From assembly GCF_032823475.1 (NCBI RefSeq), contig NZ_CP127915.1:2480001-2544000 (forward strand): a DNA stretch of 64,000 nucleotides, written 5' to 3'. Shown piece by piece: positions 1 through 9,748 of this stretch (positions within the stretch are counted from its first letter, which is position 1; every line of letters starts with the position of its first letter). This stretch comes from Acinetobacter sp. SAAs474. Lineage in GTDB: Bacteria; Pseudomonadota; Gammaproteobacteria; Pseudomonadales; Moraxellaceae. The notes beneath the pieces were generated by a model. The model was not told where the DNA came from and searched no databases. It saw only the letters and a list, made by a program, of their open reading frames with translations. Both the position numbers and the translations under genes were made by a program.

Positions 1-95
1 AATCGAGTTAGCTTGACATGATTGCTAAAACTATAGGTATTTTATTGCTTTAAAATCGCATTTTATACAATTTAACGCCAAATACCGTGATATAA

Positions 96-165
96 ATGGA
101 TCTATTGATTTTTTATAAACAGCTTATTTTACTGATTAAAATAAACCAATAATCAATAGATCCAT
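96..165. repeat. 15-bp perfect inverted repeat downstream of cysK
   Basis: ATGGATCTATTGATT at 96-110 and its exact reverse complement at 151-165 enclose 40 bases. It lies 40 bases past the cysK stop and could form a 3' hairpin. It lacks a GC-rich stem with a following T-run, so it is not a textbook terminator; it may be a small repeat. Confidence 0.5.
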
Positions 166-205
166 CCACCAACACGTTTTATCAATATCTATAGAATCAA
201 AACGT

Positions 206-1204
206 TTAGTCTACTTTAATATCATCAAATAAAACTGAGGATAAATAACGTTCACCACCATCAGGTAATATCACCACAATGTTTTTACCCGCATTTTCTG
301 GACGTTGAGCCAGTTGGGCTGCTGCAGCAAGTGCCGCACCACATGAGATTCCAACAAAGAGCCCTTCTTGAGTTGCTGCTTTACGCGCCCAATCAATAGC
401 AACTTGATTATCAATTGCGATCACCTCATCAACCAAATCTAAATCCAAGTTCTTAGGAATAAAATTCGCTCCTATTCCCTGAATTTTATGTGGTCCTGGT
501 GTTGGTGTTTCACCACGTTTAGTTTGCCCAATAATAGGTGAATCAGCAGGCTCTACTGCGACTGAATATATCGGTTGATTTTTCACATTTTCAAAATAAC
601 GTGAAATACCGGTAATGGTTCCACCTGTTCCTACACCTGCCACTAAAATATCGACTTGACCTTGCGTCGCCTGCCAAATCTCAGGACCCGTGGTTGCCTC
701 ATGAATTGCAGGGTTAGCTGGGTTTTCAAATTGTTGAGGTAGAAAATAAAGCTCAGGTTGCTCATTCGCTAAACGCTGAGCTTCTTCCACCGCACCTTTC
801 ATGCCCTTGGCAGCTTCTGTCAATACCAGATTTGCGCCTAAAGCTTTAAGCACTTTACGGCGTTCTAAACTCATACTCGCAGGCATTGTTAACGTAATTG
901 GATAACCTTTTGCTGCTGCAACAAATGCCAGTGCAATACCTGTATTGCCACTGGTCGGCTCAACAATATGCATACCTTTTTTAAGTACACCACGCTGCTC
1001 AGCATCCGCAATCAATGCAGCACCAACACGATCTTTAACAGAAAAAGCAGGATTACGACTCTCTATTTTTGCCAATACAGTAACAGGTTCTTGAATTAAG
1101 CGATTAATGCGAACTAATGGTGTATTACCAATCGCATCAGCATTATTTTGATAAACAGCAATCCCTAAATTTTCTGGTGTTTTAAATGCCGCATCAGTTG
1201 TCAT
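206..1204 (-). CDS. cysK: Cysteine synthase A (O-acetylserine sulfhydrylase)
   Basis: PLP enzyme that makes cysteine from O-acetylserine and sulfide in the cytoplasm, the last step of sulfate assimilation. The PLP lysine is Lys57 in NPAFSVKDR. The substrate loop TSGNTG lies near residues 84-89, and the phosphate-binding glycine loop [10 protein letters not shown] is at 190-199. At 332 residues it is close to CysK length, with a slightly long N-terminus. It is transcribed away from plsB across a 285-base divergent gap. CysM (isozyme B) is the main alternative; the loop sequences favour CysK. No CysB site was recognised. Confidence 0.92.
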   Translation of the reverse strand: MTTDAAFKTPENLGIAVYQNNADAIGNTPLVRINRLIQEPVTVLAKIESRNPAFSVKDRVGAALIADAEQRGVLKKGMHIVEPTSGNTGIALAFVAAAKGYPITLTMPASMSLERRKVLKALGANLVLTEAAKGMKGAVEEAQRLANEQPELYFLPQQFENPANPAIHEATTGPEIWQATQGQVDILVAGVGTGGTITGISRYFENVKNQPIYSVAVEPADSPIIGQTKRGETPTPGPHKIQGIGANFIPKNLDLDLVDEVIAIDNQVAIDWARKAATQEGLFVGISCGAALAAAAQLAQRPENAGKNIVVILPDGGERYLSSVLFDDIKVD

Positions 1205-1489
1205 AATCTTGTCCTCATAGTCTTATCAAGAATGAATACAATGATGATACTATCTTATGAAAAAAAAAGAATTGGCTTCAATCAAATCCAATACAATAAA
1301 ATCTGATTACCTTTTAATAAAACACGATAAGTGTTTGCTTAAACGTCAGCATAAATGATTTTTAAATCTGATATCATTGCTTATTCAGGTACCTAAAATG
1401 TAAATTCAAAACAGAAACAAAACTTAAAATATTGAAAATTTTAACTTCAAAGATGAAAATATATAAAAATCACAAATTCGGATATATCT

Positions 1490-3997
1490 ATGTCTAAGCC
1501 TTTTAGTAAGTTTTATCGTAATATCACCAAAACGATATTAGATAAAATTGTCACACCGCAAGTATTAGGCAATACAGCCGAATTAGAACAAAATTTGGCT
1601 CAACACCAACAAAATAGTCAAGTATGCTATGTACTGGAAGATGCATCAATCAGTAATACTGTATTGATTGATCAAGAAGCCATTTCACGTGGCTTACCTT
1701 CTGTATATTCATCACTTGAAATTGATATCCTTCATGAAGATGATAGTATATTAGCTTTAAATGAAACACATGATAAAAAACAAAATTTTCACTATTCAGC
1801 AAAACTGATCCGATTAATTGAATATTTAGAACATCATCCAAATTTAGATATTCAACTCATCCCTGTCACAGTGCTTTGGGGTCGAGCACCCCAACATGAA
1901 AACTCATGGCTAAAAGCATTATTTGCTGATGCATGGACAAAGCCTAATAAACTCAAACAAACGCTAAATATTTCATTATATAGCCGCGAAAACTATATTG
2001 AGTTTCATAAACCTGTATCATTAAGATCATTGCTCAATCAAGCAAAGACTGAAACACCTCATTTTTCTCCAGCTTACTTTATTGCGCAACAGTTAGAACA
2101 AAATTTTACCCACTACAAAGAGGCAATACTGGGGCCAGATTTATCTGATCGTCATAATTTAATCCATCAGTTACTTAAAACTGAAGCAGTACAAAATGCT
2201 ATTCGACAAGAAAGTATCGATCATAAAATAACCATCTTAGCAGCAGAGAGTCGTGCTAAACAGTATTTATTAGAAATTGTTTCTGATTTTTCTTACTCTA
2301 CGCTTCGATTTGCTGAACTGGCATTAACCAAACTTTGGACCCAGCTCTATGATGGCATTGAAGTACATCATTTTGATACTGTACGTGAATTAGCCAAAGA
2401 TTATCAAATCGTATATACCCCTTGCCATCGCAGTCATATTGACTATTTATTATTATCTTATGTGATTTTCAATCGTGGGTTAATGGTGCCCCATATTGCT
2501 GCTGGTATTAACCTTAACCTACCTGTTGTCGGACAAATTTTACGTGGTGGCGGTGCTTATTTTATTCGTCGCACATTTAATGGTAATCAACTATATACCG
2601 CTGTATTTAAGGCTTATTTAAATAGCTTAATTCGCAGAAATACCCCACTTGAATACTTTATCGAAGGCGGTCGCTCACGAACAGGACTATTACTACCACC
2701 TAAAAAAGGTATGTTAGCAATGACCATTGAGAGTCATTTATCAACCCACAATAAACCCATTGCTTTTATCCCCACCTATTTTAGTTATGAAAAACTTCTA
2801 GAAGGAACGGCCTATTTAAACGAGTTAAGTGGCAAACCCAAAGAAGCAGAATCTTTATGGGGTCTGGTTAATTCTATTCGTAAAATTGAAAAAATATTTG
2901 GTCGAGTCTATGTCAATTTCGGCGAACCTATTTTATTAGATCCATTATTACAACAATATCATGCTAATCATCTACACTTAAATATCGCAGATAAGCCACC
3001 TATTGCAGTCATGAATACCGTCAACCATGTTGCTCAAGAAATTTTAGAAAATATCAATAAAGCTGTTGTGATTAACCCAATTTCACTGATTTCATTAGTC
3101 CTACTCAACAACAATGATTTTCAATTAGAAAAGCAGGCCTTAATTGAGCAAATAGATCACTTAAAAGAATTTTTACAGGCTGTAAAATATGATGATCGAA
3201 TGATTATAACTGCACATCATGGCGCCGAGATTATTGACTATGCGGAGCAACTTAAACAGGTTAATATCATTTCACAACACCAAAAACAATATGTACGTGT
3301 TGCAGAACGCCAAAGAACACTATTAAATTACTTTAGTAATAATATTTTGCATTGCTTTATTTTAACATCCATCATTGCTCAGCTTATTCAATCAAAACAA
3401 TCTCTATCTCAATCAGAATTACTTCGCCATATTGAACATATCTATCCATTTATTCAAGAAGTGTTTTTTCTTAAATGGAAACAAAATGAATTATCTCAGC
3501 AATTATCTACGATTTTAACTGAATTTAAACGCCAAACTTGGATTCATATCACTGATGATCATATTAATCTATCAACGAATACCAATCAGCATATGAGTCA
3601 CTTTCATTTACTTGCTCAATTATGCAACCATCATTTAAGTCATTTTATTTTAATCGAAAACTTAATTGCCACATACGGTCATAAAATAGCCTTAGATACT
3701 AAAACATTAGAAGCTATGGCAAAGGCCGTACTCAAACGCTGTCTAGGACATCCATGCTTACAGCAACAATCTTATTTTGACAGTGCAACATTTAAAAGTT
3801 TTATTCATAGTTTAGAAAAGCAAGGGCTTATTCAGATTAATGAAGACATTATCACGACCACAACTCACTTTAGCAACAATCTTCAAACTTGTTTTGAATG
3901 GTATGATGTTACTGTTCATCAACTGATTAAAAGCGCTATATTTTTCACCAATCGAGAAATTAATCAATTGCAAGATCAAATCAAGAAAAAAAAATAA
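1490..3997 (+). CDS. plsB: Glycerol-3-phosphate 1-O-acyltransferase
   Basis: Inner-membrane enzyme that transfers an acyl chain to sn-1 of glycerol-3-phosphate, the first step of phospholipid synthesis. The acyltransferase blocks are visible. The catalytic HX4D box is HRSHID at residues 313-318, the glycerol-phosphate-binding block FIEGGRSRTG is at about 390-399, and a block IV-like IPTYFSYEKL follows. At 835 residues it has the large PlsB size (E. coli 807), including the long C-terminal domain. The gene stands alone, divergent from cysK. Just after its stop, a 12-bp inverted repeat (4025-4036 / 4098-4109) may form a long 3' stem. Confidence 0.95.
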   Translation: MSKPFSKFYRNITKTILDKIVTPQVLGNTAELEQNLAQHQQNSQVCYVLEDASISNTVLIDQEAISRGLPSVYSSLEIDILHEDDSILALNETHDKKQNFHYSAKLIRLIEYLEHHPNLDIQLIPVTVLWGRAPQHENSWLKALFADAWTKPNKLKQTLNISLYSRENYIEFHKPVSLRSLLNQAKTETPHFSPAYFIAQQLEQNFTHYKEAILGPDLSDRHNLIHQLLKTEAVQNAIRQESIDHKITILAAESRAKQYLLEIVSDFSYSTLRFAELALTKLWTQLYDGIEVHHFDTVRELAKDYQIVYTPCHRSHIDYLLLSYVIFNRGLMVPHIAAGINLNLPVVGQILRGGGAYFIRRTFNGNQLYTAVFKAYLNSLIRRNTPLEYFIEGGRSRTGLLLPPKKGMLAMTIESHLSTHNKPIAFIPTYFSYEKLLEGTAYLNELSGKPKEAESLWGLVNSIRKIEKIFGRVYVNFGEPILLDPLLQQYHANHLHLNIADKPPIAVMNTVNHVAQEILENINKAVVINPISLISLVLLNNNDFQLEKQALIEQIDHLKEFLQAVKYDDRMIITAHHGAEIIDYAEQLKQVNIISQHQKQYVRVAERQRTLLNYFSNNILHCFILTSIIAQLIQSKQSLSQSELLRHIEHIYPFIQEVFFLKWKQNELSQQLSTILTEFKRQTWIHITDDHINLSTNTNQHMSHFHLLAQLCNHHLSHFILIENLIATYGHKIALDTKTLEAMAKAVLKRCLGHPCLQQQSYFDSATFKSFIHSLEKQGLIQINEDIITTTTHFSNNLQTCFEWYDVTVHQLIKSAIFFTNREINQLQDQIKKKK

Positions 3998-4024
3998 ATT
4001 TTTCAATCAGGGCTTAGTTTGTTG

Positions 4025-4109
4025 TTATAAAGAAGATTTTTCACATGATATAAAACTTACATTTTTAAGTAATTTATACGATGTTACTAATAAAAACTCT
4101 TCTTTATAA
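4025..4109. repeat. 12-bp inverted repeat after plsB
   Basis: TTATAAAGAAGA (4025-4036) pairs exactly with TCTTCTTTATAA (4098-4109) around a 61-base loop. It is a possible 3'-end structure for plsB. The loop is long for an intrinsic terminator. Confidence 0.35.
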
Positions 4110-4249
4110 TATCAAGGTCTGTTGACAACTTGTCTCTATTTGTAACGGTATGTCTCGCGAGTATAACTGTCATCATGATAGATGCATTCTGCATTCTCAT
4201 TAATTTGCTAATTTTTATTTTAGATCTAGCAAGAAATGAAACAACAATA

Positions 4250-4261
4250 GTGTAAATACAC
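4250..4261. promoter_or_regulatory. Palindrome upstream of the ArsR-family gene
   Basis: GTGTAAATACAC has five-base arms around AA and lies 29 bases before the regulator's start codon. A possible autoregulatory site. It differs from the palindromes in front of sulP, so a shared operator is not shown. Confidence 0.3.
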
Positions 4262-4290
4262 ACTTTTTAAAAAATAATGGAAATTAAAAT

Positions 4291-4599
4291 ATGAATGAAA
4301 CATTCACCATTTCATCCATGCGTAATTCTAGCGATGAAGTAGTCGGGATTTTAAAATCATTAGCCAATACTGATCGCTTATTAATTTTATGCTATATTGC
4401 AAAACAAGAATTAAATGTGGCTCAAATTGAACAATTAACACAGATTGGACAACCCACACTTTCACAACAATTGATGATTCTAAGAAGAAATAATATGGTG
4501 ACTACTCGTCGGGATGGTAAACAAATTTTCTATCGCCTAAAAGATGCTAATCTTTTCACGCTATTAGATACGTTGCATGAACTATACTGTAAAAAATAA
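4291..4599 (+). CDS. ArsR-family regulator, BigR/SqrR-like persulfide-sensor type
   Basis: Small winged-helix repressor of 102 residues. The recognition region reads QIGQPTLSQQLMILRR, followed by the wing RRDGKQIFYRL. This pattern is typical of the BigR/SqrR branch rather than the metal-binding ArsR or SmtB branches. Two cysteines, Cys34 (LILCYI) and Cys100 (YCKK), are 66 residues apart. From memory, BigR's redox pair Cys42/Cys108 has the same spacing. Family knowledge then suggests that a per- or polysulfide bridge releases DNA. The gene precedes sulP on the same strand by 311 bases. A GTGTAAATACAC palindrome lies at 4250-4261, just upstream, and may be its own operator. The sulfur-sensing role is inferred. 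Confidence 0.8.
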   Translation: MNETFTISSMRNSSDEVVGILKSLANTDRLLILCYIAKQELNVAQIEQLTQIGQPTLSQQLMILRRNNMVTTRRDGKQIFYRLKDANLFTLLDTLHELYCKK

Positions 4600-4857
4600 T
4601 TTTTATAATCGTATTCAATCAACGCCATTAAACCAGCAATACTGACCACTAAAGAAGCGTAACATCAATTTATATATTCAAGTTGTTTTGACATTTTAAA
4701 TACTTTTTATATTGTCTGAATATCAATATCATCTCTGCCATATTATTGAATCTTTAATTAAATGATTATCTTATTTCGAGAAAGTGACATGACAGCATCG
4801 TGATCAACAAAATCGGAGTCTGTGACGATAAATTCTTTTATTGATTAAGATTTCTTA

Positions 4858-4891
4858 GCATAAATTATGCATAATATATCATAATTTATGC
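4858..4891. promoter_or_regulatory. Double AT-rich palindrome in front of sulP (putative operator)
   Basis: GCATAAATTATG at 4858-4869 is mirrored by CATAATTTATGC at 4880-4891. Each arm, with one more base, is itself an almost perfect palindrome (GCATAAATTATGC), so this looks like two tandem dimer sites. It ends 19 bases before the sulP ATG, where a repressor would block transcription. The adjacent ArsR-type regulator is the obvious candidate, by inference. No Shine-Dalgarno is evident. Confidence 0.5.
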
Positions 4892-4910
4892 ATAACCTTT
4901 TGAAGCTGAT

Positions 4911-6638
4911 ATGTCACAAAAGAAATCTGATCTTGAACATTTCTTTCCTGCTTGGTCTTGGTTAAAAAATTATCGGCAAGATACATTTCAGTCTGATTTA
5001 CTGTCATCTTTGATTGTGATTGCCATGCTGGTACCTCAAGGTATGGCCTATGCTATGCTTGCAGGACTACCACCAGTAACAGGTTTATATGCCAGTGTTA
5101 TCCCCATGATTGTGTATGCCATGATTGGGAGCAGCCCAACCCTGTCTATTGGTCCAGTGGCCATTATTTCCATGATGACTTTTGCTACACTGAATTCATT
5201 TTTTGCAGCTGGTTCAGAAGCCTATATTCAAGCAGCCTGTCTCTTAGCCCTCATGGTCGGCATTATTTCACTCATTCTTGGTATATTACGCTTTGGTTTT
5301 TTAATTCAACTGATCAGTCATCCAGTCATTAAAAGTTTCATTATTGCATCCGCATTACTGATTGCTCTAGGACAATTAAAATTTATTTTAAATATTCCAT
5401 TAAGTGCGAATAATGTATTAGAATTTTTTCAAAGCTTTATACAGTCTATAAACGATATTCATTTGGCCAGTGTCTGCTTTGGATTAAGTGCAATTTTGTT
5501 TTTGATTTATATTCCTCAAATCATTGCCAGCCAAAAATTTAAGCAAATCATAAAAAAAACTGAATTTTTATCCCGGACAGTTCCACTCATATTAGTATTA
5601 TTCAGTATTGGTATTGTAGTGGTCTTTAATTTACAACACATCGGAATAAAAACAGTTGGCGAAGTTCCTTTAGGATTTCCTCCCTTAAATATGCCTTTAT
5701 GGGATATGAATCTTGTATTCAAATTATTGCCTGGTGCAACCATGATCGCCATGATTAGCTTTGTTGAATCATTATCAATTGCACAGGCAACTGCACTACA
5801 ACAACGTAGTCAATTAAATAGCAATCAAGAATTAATTGCTCTAGGCGTAGCCAATATCAGTGCTGGATTAAGCTCTGCTTTTCCTGTTACTGGCAGTCTA
5901 TCACGAACAGTTGTGAATGCAGATGCTGGTGCAAAAACACCTATGGCAGGCATCTTCTCCTCCTTATTTATTGTCATTATTAGCTTATATTTTACTGGAT
6001 TTTTCCGTAATCTACCTTTAGCAGCACTTGCGGCAACCATCATTGTTTCCATCTGGAAACTGGTTGATTTTAAACCATTTTTTAATACATGGCGTTATTC
6101 TAAAGCGGATGGAATTGCCATGTGGATTACCTTTTTCGGAGTGATCTGTATTGATATATCAACTGGTTTAATTATTGGTATTATTTCAACGTTTATTTTA
6201 TTACTTTGGAGAATTAGTCGCCCCCATATGGTCGTCATTGGTTTGGTTGAGGGAACGCAACATTTTCGCAATATTGAACGTTATCCTGTGCAAACCTATC
6301 CACAAATTCTGTCTATTCGTATTGATGAAAACTTAAGTTTTTTAAATGCTCAAACACTCAAAAGCTTTCTAATTAACGAGGTCAGTAAAAAAACCGAACT
6401 AAAGCATGTCATTATTAACTGTTCAAGTATTAGTTCAATTGACTTAAGCGCCTTAGAAATGCTACAAGATTTTGATCTAGAGTTAAGTAAACTTCATATT
6501 CAACTCCATCTATCTGAAGTTAAAGGACCCGTCATGGATAAGCTTAAACAGTCGAATTGGTTGCAAAATATGCATGGCACTATTTATTTAACGCATTATC
6601 AAGCCATACAAGATTTATCCGCACAGCTATCAAAATAA
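4911..6638 (+). CDS. SulP-family anion transporter with STAS domain
   Basis: Inner-membrane permease of the SulP (SLC26) family, which carries sulfate, bicarbonate or other anions. The hydrophobic N-terminal two thirds contains the family signature region PQGMAYAMLAGLPPVTGLYAS and SIGPVA. The C-terminal part (about residues 460-570) is a cytoplasmic STAS domain with the SSIDLSALEML segment. Length (575) is normal. The substrate cannot be read from sequence. The neighbouring BigR-like regulator and nearby cysK make sulfate or another sulfur oxyanion plausible. A good intrinsic terminator follows at 6698. Confidence 0.9.
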   Translation: MSQKKSDLEHFFPAWSWLKNYRQDTFQSDLLSSLIVIAMLVPQGMAYAMLAGLPPVTGLYASVIPMIVYAMIGSSPTLSIGPVAIISMMTFATLNSFFAAGSEAYIQAACLLALMVGIISLILGILRFGFLIQLISHPVIKSFIIASALLIALGQLKFILNIPLSANNVLEFFQSFIQSINDIHLASVCFGLSAILFLIYIPQIIASQKFKQIIKKTEFLSRTVPLILVLFSIGIVVVFNLQHIGIKTVGEVPLGFPPLNMPLWDMNLVFKLLPGATMIAMISFVESLSIAQATALQQRSQLNSNQELIALGVANISAGLSSAFPVTGSLSRTVVNADAGAKTPMAGIFSSLFIVIISLYFTGFFRNLPLAALAATIIVSIWKLVDFKPFFNTWRYSKADGIAMWITFFGVICIDISTGLIIGIISTFILLLWRISRPHMVVIGLVEGTQHFRNIERYPVQTYPQILSIRIDENLSFLNAQTLKSFLINEVSKKTELKHVIINCSSISSIDLSALEMLQDFDLELSKLHIQLHLSEVKGPVMDKLKQSNWLQNMHGTIYLTHYQAIQDLSAQLSK

Positions 6639-6697
6639 TACATCGCAAAGTCATCGTATTACATGTATACCATGACTTTAATTAAATCAAATATATC

Positions 6698-6728
6698 ACC
6701 CCATAATGACTGACTGATTGGGGTTTTT
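6698..6728 (+). terminator. Intrinsic terminator after sulP
   Basis: ACCCCA (6698-6703) pairs with TGGGGT (6719-6724), followed by TTTTAT, 60 bases after the sulP stop. Confidence 0.65.
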
Positions 6729-6904
6729 ATCTGATCAATAAATTTCAATATTTTTCTAAATTTTATGCTAAAATAATAAAAAACATTTTTAAAAATAAAT
6801 ACTTATTTTTTATATGAAAATTATTTCAAGCTTATGTCATTTTCAGTATAAAATAGTCAGTTATTTTTTTAATTGTCTTCGTGATTTTCGACAAGGCTCT
6901 CCTT

Positions 6905-8101
6905 ATGTTCTCTGCTTACATGCAAATGAGTTTAGTTAAACGTATTATTATTGCGATTATTCTTGGTGGCTTAGTTGCAGTCATTTTTCCGCAAGCTGCA
7001 CCTTATTTAAGCTTGCTAGGTGATCTTTTTATTAAGGCCCTAAAATCCGTCGCACCTATTTTAGTTTTTATACTAGTGCTTTCTTCCATTGCAAATTTTA
7101 AAATTGGTGGAAGCAACGCTTATGTTAAACCCATCATATTCATGTACGGCATAGGGATGTTTTTAGCGGCACTCAGTGCAGTAATCGCCAGCTGGCTATT
7201 TCCAAGCACATTACTGCTTGATCTACCAGTACAAAGCAATATTATCCCCCCAGATAACTTGGCAGGTATTCTTAAAAACTTGGTATTAAGTTTTGTTGCC
7301 AATCCAATCACAGCTATTAGTGAAGCAAACTTTATTGGTATTTTGGCTTGGGCTGTTGTACTTGGTATCGCCTTTCGCCATGCCAAAGACAGCACCAAAG
7401 CGTTTTTAAGCGATACAGCTGAAGCAGTGAATAAAGTTATTCGACTGGTCATTAATTTTGCACCGTTTGGTATTTTTGGCTTAGTTGCCGTGACCTTTGC
7501 GGATTCAGGTTTACAAACGCTTGTCAGTTATGGACACCTACTTGCAGTGCTCATTGGTTCTATGCTATTTGTTGCCTTAGTGATTAATCCGATAATGGTT
7601 GCTGTAATCACACGTGGTAATCCTTATCCACTAGTATTTCAATGTTTACGAGAAAGCGGAATTACAGCTTTCTTTACCCGTAGCTCAGCAGCCAATATTC
7701 CTGTTAACTTAGACTTAGCACATCGATTAGGAATTGCAGAATCTACTGCTAGTGTTGCTATTCCGTTAGGTGCTGCGATTAATATGGCAGGTGCATCGGT
7801 TACCATTACTGTACTTTCCTTAGCCGCTGTACATACCTTACATATTCCTGTTGATTTTATTACGATGTTAATTTTATCCGTTGTTGCTACCGTATCCGCA
7901 TGTGGTGCCTCTGGCGTGGCAGGAGGATCGTTACTTCTCATCCCTGTTGCTTGTGGCCTATTTGGTATTTCTACGGATATTGCTATGCAAGTCGTTGCAA
8001 TTGGTATGGTGATTAGTGTTCTACAAGATTCTACAGAAACTGCACTCAACTCATCGACAGATGTATTATTCACTGCAGCAGTAGACCGCCGTTTCAAGTA
8101 A
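6905..8101 (+). CDS. sstT: Serine/threonine:sodium symporter
   Basis: Inner-membrane Na+-coupled uptake of serine and threonine, DAACS family. The N-terminal pattern [14 protein letters not shown] followed by [19 protein letters not shown] matches SstT, and [14 protein letters not shown] carries the serine-rich re-entrant loop of the family. The start chosen is the ATG at 6905 (398 residues) because AAGG lies about nine bases before it. An in-frame GTG at 6881 would add eight residues. It heads a same-strand run with the DUF1275 and DUF2058 genes (gaps 34 and 14 bases), probably one transcript. Confidence 0.9.
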   Translation: MFSAYMQMSLVKRIIIAIILGGLVAVIFPQAAPYLSLLGDLFIKALKSVAPILVFILVLSSIANFKIGGSNAYVKPIIFMYGIGMFLAALSAVIASWLFPSTLLLDLPVQSNIIPPDNLAGILKNLVLSFVANPITAISEANFIGILAWAVVLGIAFRHAKDSTKAFLSDTAEAVNKVIRLVINFAPFGIFGLVAVTFADSGLQTLVSYGHLLAVLIGSMLFVALVINPIMVAVITRGNPYPLVFQCLRESGITAFFTRSSAANIPVNLDLAHRLGIAESTASVAIPLGAAINMAGASVTITVLSLAAVHTLHIPVDFITMLILSVVATVSACGASGVAGGSLLLIPVACGLFGISTDIAMQVVAIGMVISVLQDSTETALNSSTDVLFTAAVDRRFK

Positions 8102-8135
8102 TATTAAGTATTTATTATCAATAAGCGTGTAAGTT

Positions 8136-8810
8136 ATGCCATTTCAAACTTTACCTTACTGGTTACAATTAGGAACATTTTTTCTTGCAATCAATGCGGG
8201 CATGATCAATGTATTAGGCCTCATTACTGTATTACATCAATCTGTTTCTCATATGACAGGGAATGTAAGTATATTTGCCATGGCAGTTATCGACTGGAAT
8301 ACAGATACTTTATTGTATTTATTATTGGTTGTTATCTGCTATGTTATTGGTTCCTTCTATAGTGGGCTGATTTTAGGAAGTAGTAATTTTAAACTCGGAC
8401 GTTTATATGGCTTACCGATGAGTTTGGTCGCGTTATTTATTTTTACCTGTTGGTTTTTACTGCCTTATTTTCCTCGCTATAGTTTATTATGGGCATGTAC
8501 TGCCATGGGTATACAAAATGCAATGATTAGCCATTACAAAGGAACCATCATTCGAACCACCCATCTCTCTGGCGTACTGACCGATTTAGGTCTCGCCTTA
8601 GGCTATAAACTTAGAGGGATTCAAATCAGTCCTAAACGTATTGTATTACATTTACTGATTTTATTTGGCTTTTTACTTGGTGGTATCATTGCAGCTTCTG
8701 TTGCACCACTATTAAAATTGAATGCCTTTTTAGTCCCTGCTGGTTTAAGTCTTAGTTTAAGTCTGATTTACTGGATCATTTATTTTCGTCATCAATCTGC
8801 TCATCAATAA
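8136..8810 (+). CDS. DUF1275 (YoaK-like) membrane protein
   Basis: A 224-residue integral membrane protein with about six hydrophobic segments. Family hallmarks are HMTGN near residue 46, the MGIQNAM segment, and TTHLSGVLTDLG near residues 145-156. The biochemical role of the family is not established. It lies 34 bases after sstT and 14 before the DUF2058 gene, suggesting co-transcription. Confidence 0.85.
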   Translation: MPFQTLPYWLQLGTFFLAINAGMINVLGLITVLHQSVSHMTGNVSIFAMAVIDWNTDTLLYLLLVVICYVIGSFYSGLILGSSNFKLGRLYGLPMSLVALFIFTCWFLLPYFPRYSLLWACTAMGIQNAMISHYKGTIIRTTHLSGVLTDLGLALGYKLRGIQISPKRIVLHLLILFGFLLGGIIAASVAPLLKLNAFLVPAGLSLSLSLIYWIIYFRHQSAHQ

Positions 8811-8824
8811 GGGTATTCTTTATT

Positions 8825-9361
8825 ATGGTTAAAAATGCACTACAAGCTCAACTCCTGAAGGCTGGCTTAGTTGATAATAAAAAAGCCAAGAAGCTTTCCA
8901 AGCAAGCCGTACATGAAAAACGTACAGGTGATAGCAAAGAAGCCGAACTTAAAGCGAAAATTAAACAAGATCAGCAAGAAAAATATGCAAAAGATTTAGC
9001 AATCGAGCAAGCTAAAAAATCACAGTTACAAGAAAAAGAACTCAAAGCAGCAATCATTCAAATGATTCAGCAGCATAAAATTTCTGATACAGATGGTGAT
9101 ATATCATATCAATTTATTGATGCAGGAAAGATCAAGAAAGTTTATCTAAACCAACAGGTGTATAATGCTTTAGTTGCTGGAAGTCTAGTAATTGCGAAAG
9201 ACAATGAAAGCTATGCCTTTTTACCTAAGGCACTGGCTGAGCGAATTAATCAAAAAATGTCAGGATTTATTATTGTCAATAATACAGAGCAGAATAGTCA
9301 AACAACAGATGAAGAAGATCCTTATGCTGCCTATATTATTCCTGATGATTTAATGTGGTAA
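8825..9361 (+). CDS. DUF2058 (YaiL-like) protein
   Basis: A 178-residue soluble protein that starts MVKNALQAQLLKAGLVDNKK, the DUF2058 signature. A long Lys/Glu/Gln-rich charged helix spans about residues 18-75 and looks like a coiled coil. A globular C-terminal part follows, with the YQFIDAGKIKKVYL motif and an acidic tail. Function is unknown. It is last in the sstT run. Confidence 0.85.
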   Translation: MVKNALQAQLLKAGLVDNKKAKKLSKQAVHEKRTGDSKEAELKAKIKQDQQEKYAKDLAIEQAKKSQLQEKELKAAIIQMIQQHKISDTDGDISYQFIDAGKIKKVYLNQQVYNALVAGSLVIAKDNESYAFLPKALAERINQKMSGFIIVNNTEQNSQTTDEEDPYAAYIIPDDLMW

Positions 9362-9748
9362 AACAGGTTTATTGCCAGCTAATTTTTAAGCATCACCAAT
9401 CGACATGAGAGGTTGGTAAATATTTTAAATTGTGCTAACAGATAAAAGTGATCAAAAGATGAAAACTTTTTATCTGTGCACATATTTCCTAAAAAGTGAA
9501 GCGAAGAAGCAAACTAAAACCTGAATTAAATAAAGTAAATTAATCTAGAAATTAATAAAAGAAGAATGGGTGTTGGGCACATATCTGTTACTTTAAAACG
9601 TTTCAAAATATTATCAAGTTATTAACAAAAATCGATATAAGTAATTAAACTTTTGAGGTGTCATTTAATTTCGGGAATCTACAATTTGCATATAATAGTG
9701 GAAGCTAATCACTACAAGCTCCAAGATACAAGGTCTAATGCTATTTTC
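9362..9748. other. Intergenic region between convergent DUF2058 gene and ecpE
   Basis: No convincing gene. ACAGATAAAA (9438-9447) pairs with TTTTATCTGT (9468-9477) and may be a 3' hairpin for the sstT run. The right part holds the hairpin repeat described separately (9679-9745). A forward frame at 9653-9937 is the shadow of ecpE plus this repeat. Confidence 0.6.
9679..9745. repeat. Solo copy of a ~60-bp hairpin repeat also found at the IS110 left end
   Basis: CTACAATTTGC at 9679-9689, then TAGTG-GAAGCTAAT-CACTA (9696-9714) and CAAGATACAAG (9722-9732). The same parts occur in the same order at 46249-46310, upstream of the IS110 transposase. It begins right at the ecpE stop and runs outward. 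It could be an orphan end of an IS110 relative or a REP-like palindrome family. Confidence 0.6.

Noticed and set aside
1205..1489. Possible regulatory RNA between cysK and plsB
   Set aside because: Only AT-rich sequence with no hairpin or known motif.
5516..6052. Two reverse frames inside sulP
   Set aside because: Antisense shadows of a well-supported gene.
7639..8097. 152-codon reverse frame inside sstT
   Set aside because: It is the antisense shadow of a clear transporter gene, rich in Ala/Thr/Ile codons mirrored from it; no independent signal.
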